Assembly: GCA_038501785.1 (NCBI GenBank)
Contig: JBAMJR010000099.1
Coordinates: 1,935,501-1,999,500 of the forward strand
DNA length: 64,000 nt
Source of the DNA: Myoxocephalus aenaeus
Taxonomy: Eukaryota; Chordata; Actinopteri; Perciformes; Cottidae
Direction: 5' to 3'
This document shows, in pieces, positions 13,355 through 27,447 of this stretch. How positions within the stretch are numbered: position 1 is the first letter of the stretch; each line of letters begins with the position of its first letter. The notes below the pieces were generated by a model. The model had not been told where the DNA came from. It ran no database searches and saw only the letters and a list, made by a program, of their open reading frames with translations. Both the position numbers and the translations under genes were made by a program.

Positions 13355-13508
13355 TACTCTGTTGTCCATAATGTTTTTTTATATATATTTCTCTTGTTTA
13401 TTTGTATATAATATATGTACATAGGTACGAAGAGAGCAAGGTGTAACCGGAGTCAAATTCCATGTATGTGTACACACACATGGCCAATAAAGCTGATTCT
13501 GATTCTGA
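13355..13508 (+). mobile_element. LINE 3' end fragment with ATTCTG tail
   Basis: AT-rich 3' terminal sequence ending GGCCAATAAAGCTGATTCTG plus a second GATTCTGA unit. Short direct-repeat tails of this type are usual for teleost CR1/L2-group LINEs. It is a different tail from the preceding element, so it is a separate, 5'-truncated insertion. Confidence 0.5.
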
Positions 13509-14194
13509 ATGTCTCAGCCTGGTAAACTTAGAAGAGTCCTCCTCATTTACATAGCCAGCACCTCTTCCAGTCCATTGATTGGACGAGACCTTGTTCTCTT
13601 ATTCCTTATCACTCTCTCCATGTTGTTGGGTGTTGATCACCCAACCCCTGTCCGCATAAACAACGTCCTCAGGCCTTAGGCCAAGCAACCCTCTACACAT
13701 TCCTGAGCGTGTCCTCTCATGATTTACTCACATACGTTAACTTATTTGGTTGGGGCTTGATGCTTTCTGGCTTCCTTCCACAATCACCTAATACATCCCA
13801 TAATTCTAATTGATATACTTGCATAATACATAAAGTGTCATTCACTTAATATAATTATCCACACAGAGTTATTTATTTGTCTTGACCCTCCAACATGTAA
13901 ACTCATTATAATACACAAGGACACTAGGAGCGCTATTGAGCATAGTTTTCTCACAATCTCAGACTAATGCATGTAGCCATTAAAGCTAAATCCCTTCAGT
14001 GACAGAGTTCAACAGAATGATTATATTAGTAGTGTATGTATGGGAAATACAATTTGAAGCCTTGCGGTCTTATGTTGTATATGTTTGTAAATGGGTACAG
14101 TTACAATATTCAATATTCTTACACGTCTTGTTTTATATTGCTCACACCTTGTGTTGTGATATTCATGATATAGGCATTAGAGCTATCCCTAGAC
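13509..14194. other. Spacer between LINE fragments
   Basis: AT-rich sequence without a recognised gene or repeat family. Confidence 0.4.
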
Positions 14195-15078
14195 TTGAGC
14201 TTATTATTGTGCAGGAGGCACAGCGGACACTTGCCGAACATACGGTGTATGGAACGGACCTACCCGGACTCTTTAGTTATTGTCCTTGGTGACTTTAACA
14301 AAGGAAAACTCAGTCATGAACTTCCTAAATACAGACAATTTATTAAATGCCCAACTAGAGAGGAGAACATTCTGGACAACTGCTACACAACAGTCAGCGA
14401 GGCCTATCACGCCGTCCCCCGTGATGCACTGGGACACTCTGACCACGTCATGGTCCATCTGATTCCTGGATCAGGCAGAAATTAAAGCTCTGCAAACCTG
14501 TGGTGAGGAAATTCAAGAAGTGGACAGTGACGCTCTGGAGGATCTTCGGACGTGCTTGGACTGTACAGACTGGGATGTCTTCAGGACTGCTACCAACAGT
14601 CTGGATGAGTACACAGAGGCTGTAACTTCCTACATCAGCTTCTGTGAGGACAGCTGTGTTCCAACCAGCACCAGGGTGAGTTATAAAAAAAGCTAAGGCT
14701 GCACAAGGATCAGGCATTTAGGAGTGGGGATAAGGACTTGTACAAAGAGATAAAATACAGGTTTAGCAAGGCGTAAGAGACGCTGAACGACTGTACTCTG
14801 AGAAACTGCAACACCAGCTCTCAGGAAGTGACTCTGCTTCTCTCTGGAGAGGGCGCAGACAGATCACCAACTACAAGCCTAAAAAAAAACACTCTATGAA
14901 TGACCTCCGTCTGGCAGACAAGCTGAACGAGTTCTCCTGTAGATTTGAAAGACAATGGAGCAGTCCTGACGCCATCCCCCACAGCTCCATCAACCAGCCC
15001 CAGACCACCAGCCCCCCTGCTCCAGCCCAGCAGGGAAACATACTTGGCAATAAACGGTTCTGATTCTGATTTCTAATT
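14195..15078 (+). mobile_element. CR1/L2/Rex1-like LINE fragment: endonuclease end, linker and 3' tail
   Basis: The frame from 14195 carries the C-terminal half of an apurinic-type endonuclease. It shows the GDFN motif (about 14290) and the ALGHSDHVMVHL block (about 14427-14462) with the conserved SDH. The linker follows in shifted frames (DWDVFRTATNSLDEYTEAV, about 14570-14625; SLWRGRRQITNYKPK, about 14835-14880). The protein then breaks off near 15020, and the sequence joins directly to the 3' tail GGCAATAAACGGTTCTGATT at about 15048. The whole reverse transcriptase core is missing. It is related to, but distinct from, the element at 12041. Confidence 0.75.
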
Positions 15079-16030
15079 TAAATCGAGAAAATGGGGAAAA
15101 GCAGTGTTAGCCGAATTATATCATTACAAATAATTAAACAAACAGTAATAAAAGAAACTACTCTCTGTTATGACCTGGGTTCACCATAGCTGTGCATATA
15201 TTGTGATGAACACAGCGAGAATGAGTTCTCAAATTATCCAAATATTTATTTTAAAATCATTAAACGCACGACTGTATTTTAAGGAAAACTCTAATGTAAA
15301 CATAATTTGTCAAAGGAGAGACACACATTTTAAATGAGCCTTGAAGAACACATCCGATGTCTTCAAATATGTTTCCCTTGGTCTTTGGGAGATAATATTT
15401 TCATTACTTTTTTTTCACATCATAATTGCAACATTCATAGCTGCGGGGCAGAAGCCATGGCTTTACTGTAGAAAAGGTTTTGGAGGTTGAGCTCAGATCT
15501 TGTCAAAAAAACAGTGAATGTACATTTTAGTTTTTGAAGGACCGAGTGAGCAAGTGGGTGTTTACTCTTCTACTAATAGGATACACACAGTTTACAGCAC
15601 ACATAGTTCATGGTGGCCACAGGCTAGCATTATGCTAATATGAACTTAGTAAAAGGTGACATGGCTGGTTTGCCAGTGAGGTAAGGTAAGCTAATATTAG
15701 CTCAGTGACAAAGGAGCAATGCAGTCACCAAACTGCTTCATGGCTAATTACATGCCAAAGGAACCTGACCGCTCCAGTGCTTGACACCACCATCCGGTGC
15801 TGCACTGTTTTAGGAAACAAACGTCCACTTCCAATGCTCACCGCCAGCTGCTAGTACAGCGAGAAATTATGGCAATAATTTAGGAAAAAGCTCCACCCAG
15901 ATGTGAGGGCAGCTTCAGGTCTTAAAAAGTGAAGAAATCTTACTTTTACAACCACCCACTCGATGTCTACTGAAAGGTTTCCCTTCCGTTCCCCAAGTGT
16001 ATTACTTATTTGGAGAACCTAATAACGATT
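15079..16030. other. Intergenic DNA, nothing firm
   Basis: No gene. The part from 15550 to 15900 looks like a decayed interspersed repeat (GCTAGC-rich), but I cannot assign a family. Confidence 0.4.
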
Positions 16031-16230
16031 ATCCAGGGTGGTAGGGTGGCCTAGTGGTTACCGTGACGGTCCCATCATGTAGAGGACAAGGGTTCAATTG
16101 CAGAAACAGCCGTACATCCTGGCCAAAAGCCCTTCAGCAAGATGCTGAAACCACTCAGTCACTGAAAGTCACCCTGGGTATGACCGCGCGCCACATGTTA
16201 ACATGCTCTGAATTAAGTGGAGTGTTTTTT
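16031..16230 (+). mobile_element. tRNA-derived SINE (decayed)
   Basis: An internal polymerase III promoter is visible: A box TGGCCTAGTGG (about 16047-16057) and a B-box-like GGTTCAATTGC (about 16091-16101, two mismatches to consensus). A body follows containing CCCTTCAGCAAGATGCTGAA, a phrase typical of teleost SINEs. The tRNA-like head cannot fold into a functional tRNA and lacks a proper anticodon arm, so this is a SINE and not a tRNA gene. The exact 3' end is uncertain. Confidence 0.6.
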
Positions 16231-17034
16231 AAATTCTCATATTAAAACTAGAACGTCAGGTCCTAAAAAAGCATTGTGACTCATAGAGCAGATAAACATG
16301 CAAAAAGAATTTATCACAACGCATGTGGTCACTGAACAGTAATACCACATCTCATTGATGCGAAAGACACACAGAGTGGAACTAGAGTTCAGCCGTAAAC
16401 TAGGTGTAGGAATATGAAAAACAATGTAGGCTTGTGTGTTTGGATGGAAGAAAATAATGTCTTTATAATATGTCAGATAGGTTAATGTCACACTGGAACA
16501 AAAATAATGAAAGCAGACATGGGTTCGTGGCTTCCACTTTATGTTAAAGGTTATTTATGTGGGGAAATGAAAGTATTTTCAGAGAGCACTGGATAGGACC
16601 TTTATACATCAAACTGACATTACGTTTGTTGTCAAAGATGAATTGCAATCAGTTACAGTATCACTACTCATTTTACTGTTGTCCGCAATATACATTACAT
16701 TCATGCTCTGAATCAACAATGTAACCACAAAGCCACATTCTTACCGCACTTTCACAATTACTTACGGAAATGGTAATTCAAAATATATATTTGGGCCTTT
16801 CATGGAAATAGTTGGTTTAGAAGCTGCCAGACTTCCGCGACCTATTATAATCATACTTTATCAATGTTTAAAGTGCCTCTCAAGTAAATTAATGCATTAA
16901 ATAATTAAAACTTTTAAGGGGATTTATTGGCAAATATTGAATATAATATACATAACTATGTTTTTAATCAGTGTATAATCACTCGAAACTAAGAATTGTT
17001 ATGTTTTCCTTTACTTTGAAAAGTAATTTATATC
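16231..17034. other. Intergenic DNA, nothing recognised
   Basis: AT-rich DNA without a supportable gene; part of it may belong to the repeat described at 17035-17585. Confidence 0.4.
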
Positions 17035-17585
17035 TTCTTAGGGAGCGGTCCTCTTCCACAAAGTCCATCTTCTTGCACCGCCATGTTTATACGGCATCCC
17101 AGAAAGGACACTGGTCCCCGGTGCTGAATAATTAAAGATTGTCCCCTTGTTACTGTGCGTGCAAAACAAATATTTGCGAGTAAAAAGCCAACAGACATAT
17201 GAGCATGGTGAAACCAAATTCAATTGGCCTTGGCCGCAGTCTCTCATCCACCGCTGCTTGTTTACACAAACACAGCACTCACGATCGGCCAAAAGGTTGT
17301 TTGATTTGTGAACGTCTCTGCTGGCTGAGAAACCAGCAGGAGGATAGAAGACAGGAGGGTAGAGGACAGGAGGAATGACTGATACTGTGTGATGTCTGTG
17401 TTCTTTATGAACTTCATTGATAAATGTTCTCTATTTTATTAACATTTTACATACCTATCCATACCTGTAGGCCACCGTAGTTCTCCGATATGCTTGGAAA
17501 GGGAGGGGTGATCTAAGGAGTATTTAATTGGTTGCAACCTGCCCCGAGCAACTAGATGCCACTAAAACATACATTGCTCCTTTAC
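17035..17585. repeat. Teleost interspersed repeat, class not assigned
   Basis: Contains GCACCGCCATGTTTATACGG near the start and CAACTAGATGCCACTAAAAC near the end. I recall this pair of phrases as a recurrent non-coding repeat of many teleost genomes. No open frame belongs to it. The class (probably a non-autonomous DNA element) cannot be fixed from sequence alone. Confidence 0.4.
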
Positions 17586-20280
17586 CAATGACACTAAAAG
17601 GACCCATCTTCCTTGTGTTTGAATTTCTTATTGAGAGAAAAGTCAAGTTGTCCACAAAGGATCTGGAAGAATGAATGATTACAGCATACGTGTTGGGACA
17701 TTGCAGCTGGTGTTATGCCTTTAGGAAGGCATGTCAATTGAGCAATCAGAGTTTAGAGATTAACTATAGCAAAATAAACAGAAATGATATCTGCTGTCAT
17801 TTCCAGGAGAATTCTGCAAGTCAGAATATGTGAGGACCTCAACTAGATTGACAGGTTTTGAGCAACAAGGTAATCATTATGGTGCTGATCAAACACATCA
17901 AAAGGCAAGTAAAGGAGTGAGGAGTACATTTTTAGAAACCCAAGATTGATATACCTGTTATCACTGTGCCAGAAAAATGCCACAATATAATATCAAAGCC
18001 TAAGGGTACTGCAGAGAACAGGAAAAGAAGCTATAGAAAGTAATGATAACAACATTGCTTCCAAGATTTCCCAAGTAGGATTCTGGAAACAACAAAAAAT
18101 GGGTTGCTGGCTCTTTTTGATAGTTGTTAATTAAAGGAAACACTAATTTTGTGTTCAGATACTCACAGCCCCAATTAGTTAGTGTGTTAAGTAGTGATCC
18201 CACATTGTGATACAGATCATCTGTAAAGCCTCCATAGTTAATGAAAAACATTAATGCAGAGACTTTTGGTAATTTAGTTACTAATACGTTCAAGAGGGTA
18301 AATGCTGTGGGATTCCTGTATTACTGCCCCACCACCAAAAAATAAAAAAACAGAGCAGGACATGCACCTTGAAACACGGTGACGTAGGACATTATTGGAT
18401 TTTTTTTTAAACAACTGCAAAGCATGGGGCCCATTCATGGAAGATCAAGCATGATGTATGAGTTGGCCAATTATGAACATATAGGTAATTTGGTGAACAT
18501 CACTCTTTCCAAATGATTTGTGCTTTTTTATCTGTTTGTTGTTTTAGTTACAAATCCTCCAGATTAGTTGGTAATGAAAAAAACCTGACAATCCCGCTCC
18601 GAAACAGGGACGAACGGAAATGCCGATCGGAAATGTGAGGTGGGCCCACGCCCTCGAGTATAATGCCTCAGACATGGACTTTATGGCCATTACAAGTCCC
18701 TAATTTGATTCCGTCGTACGATTCCGAACAATCAGGACCAGGCTTGTCTTTAAGGATGACTGTTAAAACCCAGCCAACGGAAAAGTCAGTCTGCATAGCA
18801 ACATGGAGACGATGCAAAAACAAGCTCCCTCAGACCCCTCATAGGTCAGCTAAAAACGCCAGGAGGCCACAGACCTGACAATGCACACACCTGTAGCCAC
18901 TAAAAAATGGAAAGGCAGGAAGAAAATGCAGACAAAACCTCCAACTGCCCACTAAAGCCCACTCATCACAATTGCAGTAATATAATCTTACAGGAGATAT
19001 GTCTATATGGCAGTGCAATATGTGAATCTCTTTGTAGCTAGTTAGAACATGATGGAAACTTGTTCCTCATCCTCACTACCGTGGCCAGTTTAACGGCTTT
19101 TCCATGGGAACGCTCCCCAGTATACCCCAGCTGCAGGAAGGGTGCCAAGAGATGCAGGGTTTGAATGTGGGCTAGGGCGAGCCTCCATTAAACTGGTGAT
19201 CCCGGCATGGCGGTAAACCTCGGTGTGCTTCACTCATTCCTACTGTAAAAGCCTGGTTAAGGCGTCAGGTCTGGCTCGGCAGAAACAGCCCTCCTCCCCT
19301 CCCTGGTCAAATATTGTACCGCCAACCTGATGCTGAAACTGCAGCTTTAATTTGAACCCAAAGCTAATGCTAGAACCTTAACAGGTCTAGATCCTACTTC
19401 CAGAACTTCCTGCTGTATGTTTAGCTTTCTGAGTAAGAATTTAAATGGATGAACTTGCTGTGCACACATCTGATAGTCAGCTTATTCTGACAGCAAAGTA
19501 AGGAAGTGGTGTATCGGCTTACCTTTTACTTGCTGTCATTAGCTTGTTCACTGTGCTTGTTCCTCTGGGTAACAGCTAGTCCCAACTGTGACTTCAGCAG
19601 TTTCAACATCAATCCATAAAATGGATTATTAAGAGAAAATATTACATGTACAATTGTTTTACCAATTGTCCAGTTATAGCTAGTTAGCCAGCGCACACCT
19701 TCCGAGTGGATTCCTAACATTGCTTGCCTAACATTACCACCGTTCAAATTAAAGCTAGTTTTTAAATAACGGACTAATGTGATCTGTTCCCCTGTCATAT
19801 TGAAAATACTCAATGTGTTGTCGCTTGTTCTACGTGGGATGTAGTAACTTGTTGAGGTTGCAAACGGTAATGGAAGATGCAATCAAACTAGCCCCTTTGT
19901 TATTTTTTGTGGTCATGGTACTATATGTATCGGCATTACGGTAAGTGCGTATAGGAACTGACTTCAAAATAAAAGCGACCAAAGAATTACTTCAGAATAG
20001 AAGTGACCTTCCGGTGAATGTAATCAGCAGTTTCACACTCATTAAATAAGTAAATATGAATCATTATTAGAAAAACTTGATAAATATCAATAGTGTGAAT
20101 AATTAGATAAACTTGATAATAGAGAATTAATTTCCAAAAACCAATCTGGCTTCAGAATGACACCATTTCAGAGTTTGCTAGAATGATCACACTCAGAAAG
20201 TATGAATTGGCTTCAACTAATCTGCCAGGCAAATAGCTTCTCAATTATCCTGTGCTATTTGCACATACTTAAATTAGGTA

Positions 20281-20282
<2 letters not shown>
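17586..20282. other. Intergenic DNA, no gene recognised
   Basis: AT-rich with isolated GC-richer patches (18560-18960 and 19060-19340). The frame 19526-19882 (118 codons, minus strand) has no recognisable domain or splice context. Nothing else is supported. Confidence 0.5.

Positions 20283-20283
<1 letters not shown>

Positions 20284-20367
<84 letters not shown>
20284..20367. repeat. (TG)n microsatellite
   Basis: An uninterrupted TG dinucleotide tract of about 42 units. Confidence 0.98.
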
Positions 20368-20368
<1 letters not shown>

Positions 20369-23300
20369 CCTTATGTAGTTATTAATGTACTGCCTGGAGG
20401 TTCATTTAGCCACACAGTCACCACCACGCCCTAGTTTGCCACACTGGCCATGATCCTGAACTCTTATCCTAGTTGACGTCACTCAATGGTTGATGGCATT
20501 ATGTGGTTATTAGTCTATTTAATGGTTACACTTAATTTGGGTGGGGACAATTTCTGTGTGCCAGTCAGATTAAATAACATAATGCCTGTGAAAGAACACT
20601 GACCACTCTGTCTAAGACTGTCTTTGACCTCTGAATTATAATACAGAGGAAGAGGTCACCCGGAGGTTATGGTGCAGTTCATTCACAGCCAGTCAATAGT
20701 ATGTGACAGGAGCTTATGAGAGCGGTGCTTAACGCTGCATGACAGCGGCTTGAGTTTTCCTTTAATGTGTCAAGTCAGACGCCCTTCCACAGCGCTAGAG
20801 TTTCTGTCTTCTATCCTCTCTCATTTTAGACTCAGCTGTAGAGGCGTACTGGGTGAAAAAGGATCTTTATTAAATTAGCTCCCCACTGTAAACTTAGCTG
20901 CCATCAAGCTCAGGACTTTTCCTCAGGTCTTAGGCCAACAGGTTTCTCTTGATGCGTCAGGATCCCAGACCTCTGCATTGTCATTGTGCGTCAGCTTTGT
21001 GTGTCATACAAAGGTAAATGAGCCATTCATTCTGGCCAATCAAACAATTAAACAAAATTAAACAATATTGTATCTGCACTGTCATACAAGATTGAATCCA
21101 TGCATATCAAATTAAATCCGAGGTAAAATGAGTTTATGACTCCACAACAATTTGAATGTGTTGTATTCACCAACACAAACACTGGCTCTACCAAAGAACA
21201 CAAAAATTAGAGAATATGCAAATCACACACATACTGTAAATATAGAGCGTCTGTCTTTTGCTATGCGCTAACTTTCTCATTATAGACCTGTGTGGCCTTT
21301 GCGCAGGTCTACGTAACTTGACGTCAGAAATCACCCACTAAATAGGAGGCACATGGGAGTTAGGAGAGAAGGTTATTTTGAAAACTCCATTGCCAGACTG
21401 GCCTGGTTTGTCTGATCTGGGTTGGACCTCACATCGTCACCACGCCATTTGTCAAATGCTTCATCTGGTTTGGAATTACTCTGGTGTGCAAGTGGCTATC
21501 ACAGCTCCAAGTGGCAGCTCGGCTTCTAAATGCAGGTTTCAGTGAAAGGCAAAGCCATAATGCACCTCATTTCCAGTCAGCCCGACAATTCTTGAAGTTT
21601 TTCAACAGGGAGAGTCTGACAATGTAGGTTATGGTGACATGCAAAGAAATCCGTCAATGGTTTCCTTAACGGAAAAAATCCACACGTTTTACTGACTGAT
21701 TATAATAGGTGACATGGGTGTACAGTGAATACATTCTCAATTGAAGAGACAAGGGAAAACATTTTATTCACAGTGATATTGCCCGTTATGCTGCGTTTAA
21801 CAAGAAATGGTAAAAAGGGATTCCAGTGAAATCGTGTTATACCACCATATGCTTTCATGCCAAGTCAATTTCAAGCTGTAATGATAAATTGATAATTTGT
21901 GAAGAGTAAAATGAATCATCAACTATTAATCCTTTCAGTCTTTTAAGAGTGTGAGGATTTTCAGCTTGTATGTTTTTGGATAAAAAAGGAAAGTACACCA
22001 CGGGGGTCACTATGTTTGCTAATACTACATTTTACTACATTTTAAGTACGTGTGATTTGTAGTTAATGGGATAAAACATAAAAAAATCACTCATATTTCA
22101 ACTTGTTTTTACGAGTGGATAAGATATGTAGATTGGTCTTAGGCCGTGTTCAGACGCTGAAAAAAACCCTGAAAAATCTAAGTTCCCTCATTTCTCATTA
22201 GACCATTACATTGGCACAATAATAAAATACATGCCAGCTCACTTTCATGATAGATTTCTTCAGATAACATGAAAGGGCGGTTTCTACTGTTTTAACATCA
22301 GTTCCTGATGGCAACTTTTAATACCTGTTTTTTCATTATCCTATAAAACACTGCTAATTGTCCTGTGCAAGTTTGACTCATTTTAAGCAGCTCTTTGGTA
22401 AAAATGCCAGCTAGATGCCCTAACACCGTTAAACCAAGCCTTTGAATGTCCTATGTGGTCGTCCTGACACACATTCCTTGTTGTTTTTCAAGTGGAGTAA
22501 AGAAGTGACCTCATATGAAGCCTCTGCCGCTCTGGATTTGTTGTTCAGCTAACGTTGGGTTACATCACTGCCTGAATGCAGTTGTCCTCAGACATTACGA
22601 CAAGAGTGAATACAAATATTGTGTCTCACAGAGGAAGAAGTTTTTGTTGTTGTCATAGTATTATTATTAATACCAAATACATGATGCTGTGCACAAACTG
22701 TTTAATTGAATAGTATTACTCTACACCACTGATTAAATGATTGTGTTTCAGTAAAATGGTGGTGACTGTTAATACTCGCAAAATAATGATTTACATATAT
22801 TACATCCTGGAGTCTAACTGTGAGTTTTCAACCAATTACCCATAAATTACATTTTGGGGAAATACTATTTTAATATTGAAACAAATAATTGTTGGGGATA
22901 GTGTGTTCCATGGTTTTTATGCAGTGGAATTTGTCTTGCAATAGGACTTTTCATTTACAGTCAAGCAAATTATTTGGAACTGTGATCCAAGAGTATACAG
23001 TATATCTGTGATTAAATGTCCTGTTTCCATGTGGTTTTGTCACAGCTTGTGCCACCCAAACCCCAAACACGCGTTTTTCCACATGGTCTGAAAAACACAA
23101 GGGACACACCAGTGTTAGAGTGGCTTCAGGAAAAACATTTCTGCCACCAAGTATGTGCGGCAAATGCTGTGCATACTGGAATAAATGCTCTTAAAACAGT
23201 CTGCATATTATCACTTCTAGAATTTTAATAGCATCAATAATAATGGGGGCCATTTAAACTTAGTTTTACATCATTCATCATTATTATGAAGATTGTAGTT

Positions 23301-26230
23301 ATTTTTTTAAGGATGCCACTAGAAAAAACAGTGATCCTTCGCAGTGATGTCATTGGCCCAGTATTTGGCGATGTTAGCAACTGGTGCATGTGTCATTTCA
23401 ACTTCTCAACAAAAACCCAGTAAAATAGAACCCAGACAGCATCTCTTGTGGTCCAGAAAACAAAATATCTGTGCAAGAATAGCTTTTGACGTAAGAGTCT
23501 TTCATATGCGCTTTCCTCGCGCCTCCATATTGGAATGTTTTTCTGACTGAGGCAGTATGCCATGAGAGCAAAACATTACACACAGGAAACAATCTGTGGA
23601 GCATTTTTGGCGTGAACAGTAGGCTAAATAGTCAGCTGTGACATGTCATTAAAATTAGAACTGTTTTTTTTTATATTAAAATCTTAAAGAAGAACAAGCA
23701 CTATATTGTTTATTAACCCTTCTAGACTTTAGACACATTTGGCATATTTGGAATTTAGCTGCACTTTGTAAGTGCAATGCCATTAATGTTTGATGATATC
23801 ATACGATGTAAAAGCTCACAGACAGTTTGACTTGTTTGTAGATGACTGAACCTTTTCCATTTTTTTGTCATCTCAGTGTCTGCTCAAAAATCATGAATAT
23901 ATTTTGGTTATGGAATTACAATAAAGTAACAAAACAAGTGCATGCTTTGGGGCAGGCAATAAAACTCTATTGTTCATATGACTATATTCCACTTGTGGCT
24001 TTGTCTTCCTTTGTATTTGGCCTCATGCATGCCCAACGCTGAACAACATTTTGGAGGGATTCCAGTTTTCTGAGAAAACTCTCCAGGCATCCTTGTTTAT
24101 TTGTTGGGGGTCCTTTGGTGCCGTGATAGTGACTTTTATTTGTGTGTTTTTTTATGTTTAGCTACAAATGTAGGCACCATACAGCCAGATGTTAAAAGGA
24201 AAGAAATAATGGAACCACTAAAAAAGACTGGGGTAAATATGGACTGGTTCGCTGCAGGAGAGGACAGTGGCATTAAGGCCTGTTTTCCACGAGTTGAAAG
24301 AAGGGTGGGTTTGGATGTGTAATGGATCATAACCTAAATCAAACGGAGGATGCTAAAACTGAAAGAAATGCATTCGCAGCAAAAGTTTACAAGATTTTCC
24401 AATGTAAATAAGGTTACTTGAATATATGAACACAACAGATTGAATTCATATTTTTACATTTCTATGCAGAAATTCACAGATCTTTATTGGATCTGTGGAG
24501 GTTATGTGTCCCTGCTCTCTGATTGGCTATAGGATCAGTAATATGACAGCAACAGTTAATACAGATTTGTTTTACAACTTCCTACAGAAAAATTGTGCAA
24601 AACATAACTGCATTTCTGTGTGTGGGTTTGAATGTACATGATTCGAACAGATCTCACTTCACAAAACCTAATTTGTAAATCTTATACAACTTGAAAAGGA
24701 TATATGCAAATGTTTTGCTCTATAGATAAGATAATACAAGATGTATTAGTTCATTCAATCTAAAACCTAAAACTAAAGCCACAAAACATCAAATCAGGAA
24801 AGCAAAACCAACTTCCTGAAATTGGAATTCTTGACCCTGGTTTGTGTGTACACAGGAATGTATCCATCTTTGCCATTGAAGGCAAGCCTGTTGTTGGCTC
24901 ATGTGAAAGCCTTCAGAGCACTTGTGTAAAATACATTAAAATTCCCCACACAATAAAACCATTATTTATAGGACCATAACAGCCTTGTAGTTTGTCTTAC
25001 ACAAACCCAAGAGGAGGAACCAAGACACTCAAGCCTCCCATAGACACTCACTGCTAAGCCGGCTGCAACACATGGCTCCTTTGCTGGTTTGTATAGCTTC
25101 CTAATGCAAAGCAAGGTACAGCAACATGAAAGCTAAAAGATTTATTGAAAATTAAACGGATAAGAATTTACTCCAAAGGCAGAGCCAGAAAAAAAAGGGG
25201 AATAAAAGGACAGAGTAAAGTAGGTTCTCTCAGTAACCCATGTGATGTCATATGGAAAACTGTGTAACATTGTTAAACTATATAAAAAAAGACAGATGAC
25301 ACAACACTTGCGGCATTAAGGAAGAATGTGTCACTCACTTGTTAAAATAAAGGAATTAGCAATCAGAGAAAGATGTTCTGCTAAAAGCGGAGAAGTCAGC
25401 AGAGTTCAACAGGTCCACGATGTTGTTGTTGTTGTGGATAGCTGACACTGCGTCATCCCAGTACCACAAAAATGCAAAAGAGCAGAGAGTGTCATTTTTG
25501 GACCAAGTCTTGATGATAAACAGGTCTGGAAGTTGCACCTGAACATATCAGACTTTTTAATTTATCTTTGTATCCAACTTCCTCAGTAAGTACACAGTAA
25601 GTACACTAAATACCGATAGATATAATGTGGTGACTGACAAACATTTTCACAGCATATTAGTGAAAGAGCAACAGACTTCCACGAGGAGGTTTTTCTGCAT
25701 TGCAAGAGACTAACCAAATGTCACAAATTAAATTCCAAAAGCAGCTGTGATTGAGGAGGATACTTAATGTTAATCTACTTGTTTATATTAATTGAAACTT
25801 AAGAAAAACATCACATAAATGTTGCGCCAAAATGTCTCACGCAACTTACAGTAACCAGTGTTGTGACGGTTCAAAACATGTTCAGAATGGGCCGAAGGCC
25901 TGGCCTGTGGTGTTGCTGCTTGCTGCTTTCTCTAAATGACAATTGCCATTGCACTAGCAGAGTGGGGTTGTTCCTGTGTAGGCTATCAGACTGTTGGTGC
26001 TCGCTGACTCCAGAAAAGTGAAAAGTGATACATTTGTTTAGCCCATCGTGTAGCTTTAGCACGCTATCTTCTTCTTTTTCAGTTTTATGGCAGCCAGTGT
26101 CAGGGGGCATTACCACCACTTAACATGTTGGAGGGTTTGAAGGCTTTGCCAATTATAATGCTATATCCAGTATTAAGCAGCAAAAGTGAACCAGTCAATG
26201 AGCTGCGTGTGACTGCAGATGACATGCTGG
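20368..26230. other. Intergenic DNA, no gene recognised
   Basis: About 5.9 kb in which I find no coding exon, RNA gene or named repeat. Open frames are at most about 80 codons and without context. Distal regulatory elements cannot be excluded without alignment to other fish. Confidence 0.5.
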
Positions 26231-26304
26231 ACTCAAAGTTGACTATCTAGTGGAAGTAAAAGTCGTAACAAGGGTTCCGTAGTTGAACCTGCGGAGGGAT
26301 CATA
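26231..26304 (+). pseudogene. Fragment of the 3' end of 18S rRNA
   Basis: The sequence reads through the very conserved 3' terminus of eukaryotic small-subunit rRNA. Recognisable blocks are TTGACTATCTAG, GGAAGTAAAAGTCGTAACAA, GAACCTGCGGA and GGATCAT. Differences from the usual sequence include TAGTGG for TAGAGG, an extra G/T change in AAGGGTTCCG, GTAGTTG for GTAGGTG and GCGGAGGG for GCGGAAGG. Only the last 70 or so bases are present, with no upstream 18S sequence that I recognise and no ITS1/5.8S, so it cannot function as rRNA. It is most likely an inserted rDNA or rRNA fragment. Confidence 0.8.
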
Positions 26305-27438
26305 ACCCCATGCTAATTGCATCAAAATCGACACTCCATTAGGTCTTAATACTGTGAAGTAGATCAGATGAGCTGTTCTGGAGATATGCAAAGACCAGAC
26401 AGACAGAGAGAGATTCCTTGATCCTAGATGATGTGTCTGTGACAACAAACGGACGAGTTGGTGAAAGTTCCATTGCGGTGTGACACCAAAGTATGTCATG
26501 GAAGTACGGATATGTGACTCATGTCAGAGTTCTACATGTTGGTGATTGAGGAAACAGTTGTCTTTTCATAACTTTTTTTTTTGTTTTCATAAAGCAAAGT
26601 GGGTTGCACATGTTTAGTTTAGCTGATTTACTTGCCATTAAGAAGTGATTACCACATTCATACCACAGCTGCCCACTCTCATTTAACATTCCTCCGGCAG
26701 CTCTCATTTGATTACAGTCGGTTTTGGCAGAAAATATTAGCCATCAACTTCTTTATGGCAGGATCACATTGATCGGTCAAGTACAATAACATCTCAGATC
26801 AATAGGAGGATTTTGGCAAGGAATGAATGAAAATGATTACCCTGAATGGTGAAGCTACTTAGAGGACCGCTTACATGCAGCAGGGTTATGCGGAATTGCG
26901 TTCAAGGGGGCACAGCATGGGGGAAAAGGAGATGCATGTAAACAAGTAAACATTCTCTGACTCATTAAAAGCATCTCTAATCTGCTGTTTGACATCAACC
27001 CTGTTGTCCTCACAGACATAACACACACATACTGTATCTGCAATTTTGGAAGTTAATTTACCTTCCACAATCATTTAGAGTAAAACTCGACATACTGTTG
27101 CTGATTGATATAATACAATAGTGTTTCCCAGTTCACACAAGGTTTTGAGTCTGTTTTTGTAGTGTATGGTTGCTTTTTCCCAGCAAGTATTCTACTTATT
27201 CCTGCATACAGGATTGAATTGAGGAAGAACTGGTTAGTTGGTATATGAGTAATGATGATCACCACGGCTGAGAAGAGGCAGAAGAAAAGAGCGCCAAGCA
27301 CTGCAACTCAAACTTAATCAGAGAATTACAAGGAAGACGTCACGCTATTTTATTCATCTCTTAGAAGTGCACTGCAGAAGCACCCAATGCTAAAACCAAT
27401 GATGTTGTGAGACTTAAAGAAGAAAACATTACTTATGG
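26305..27438. other. Intergenic DNA, nothing recognised
   Basis: No gene or RNA recognised. The sequence just after the 18S-like end is not identifiable as an internal transcribed spacer. Confidence 0.45.
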
Positions 27439-27447
27439 GTGTGTGTG

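Noticed and set aside
16031..16110. A tRNA gene
   Set aside because: The A and B boxes are present but the arms do not pair into a cloverleaf, and a SINE body follows; it is a SINE head.
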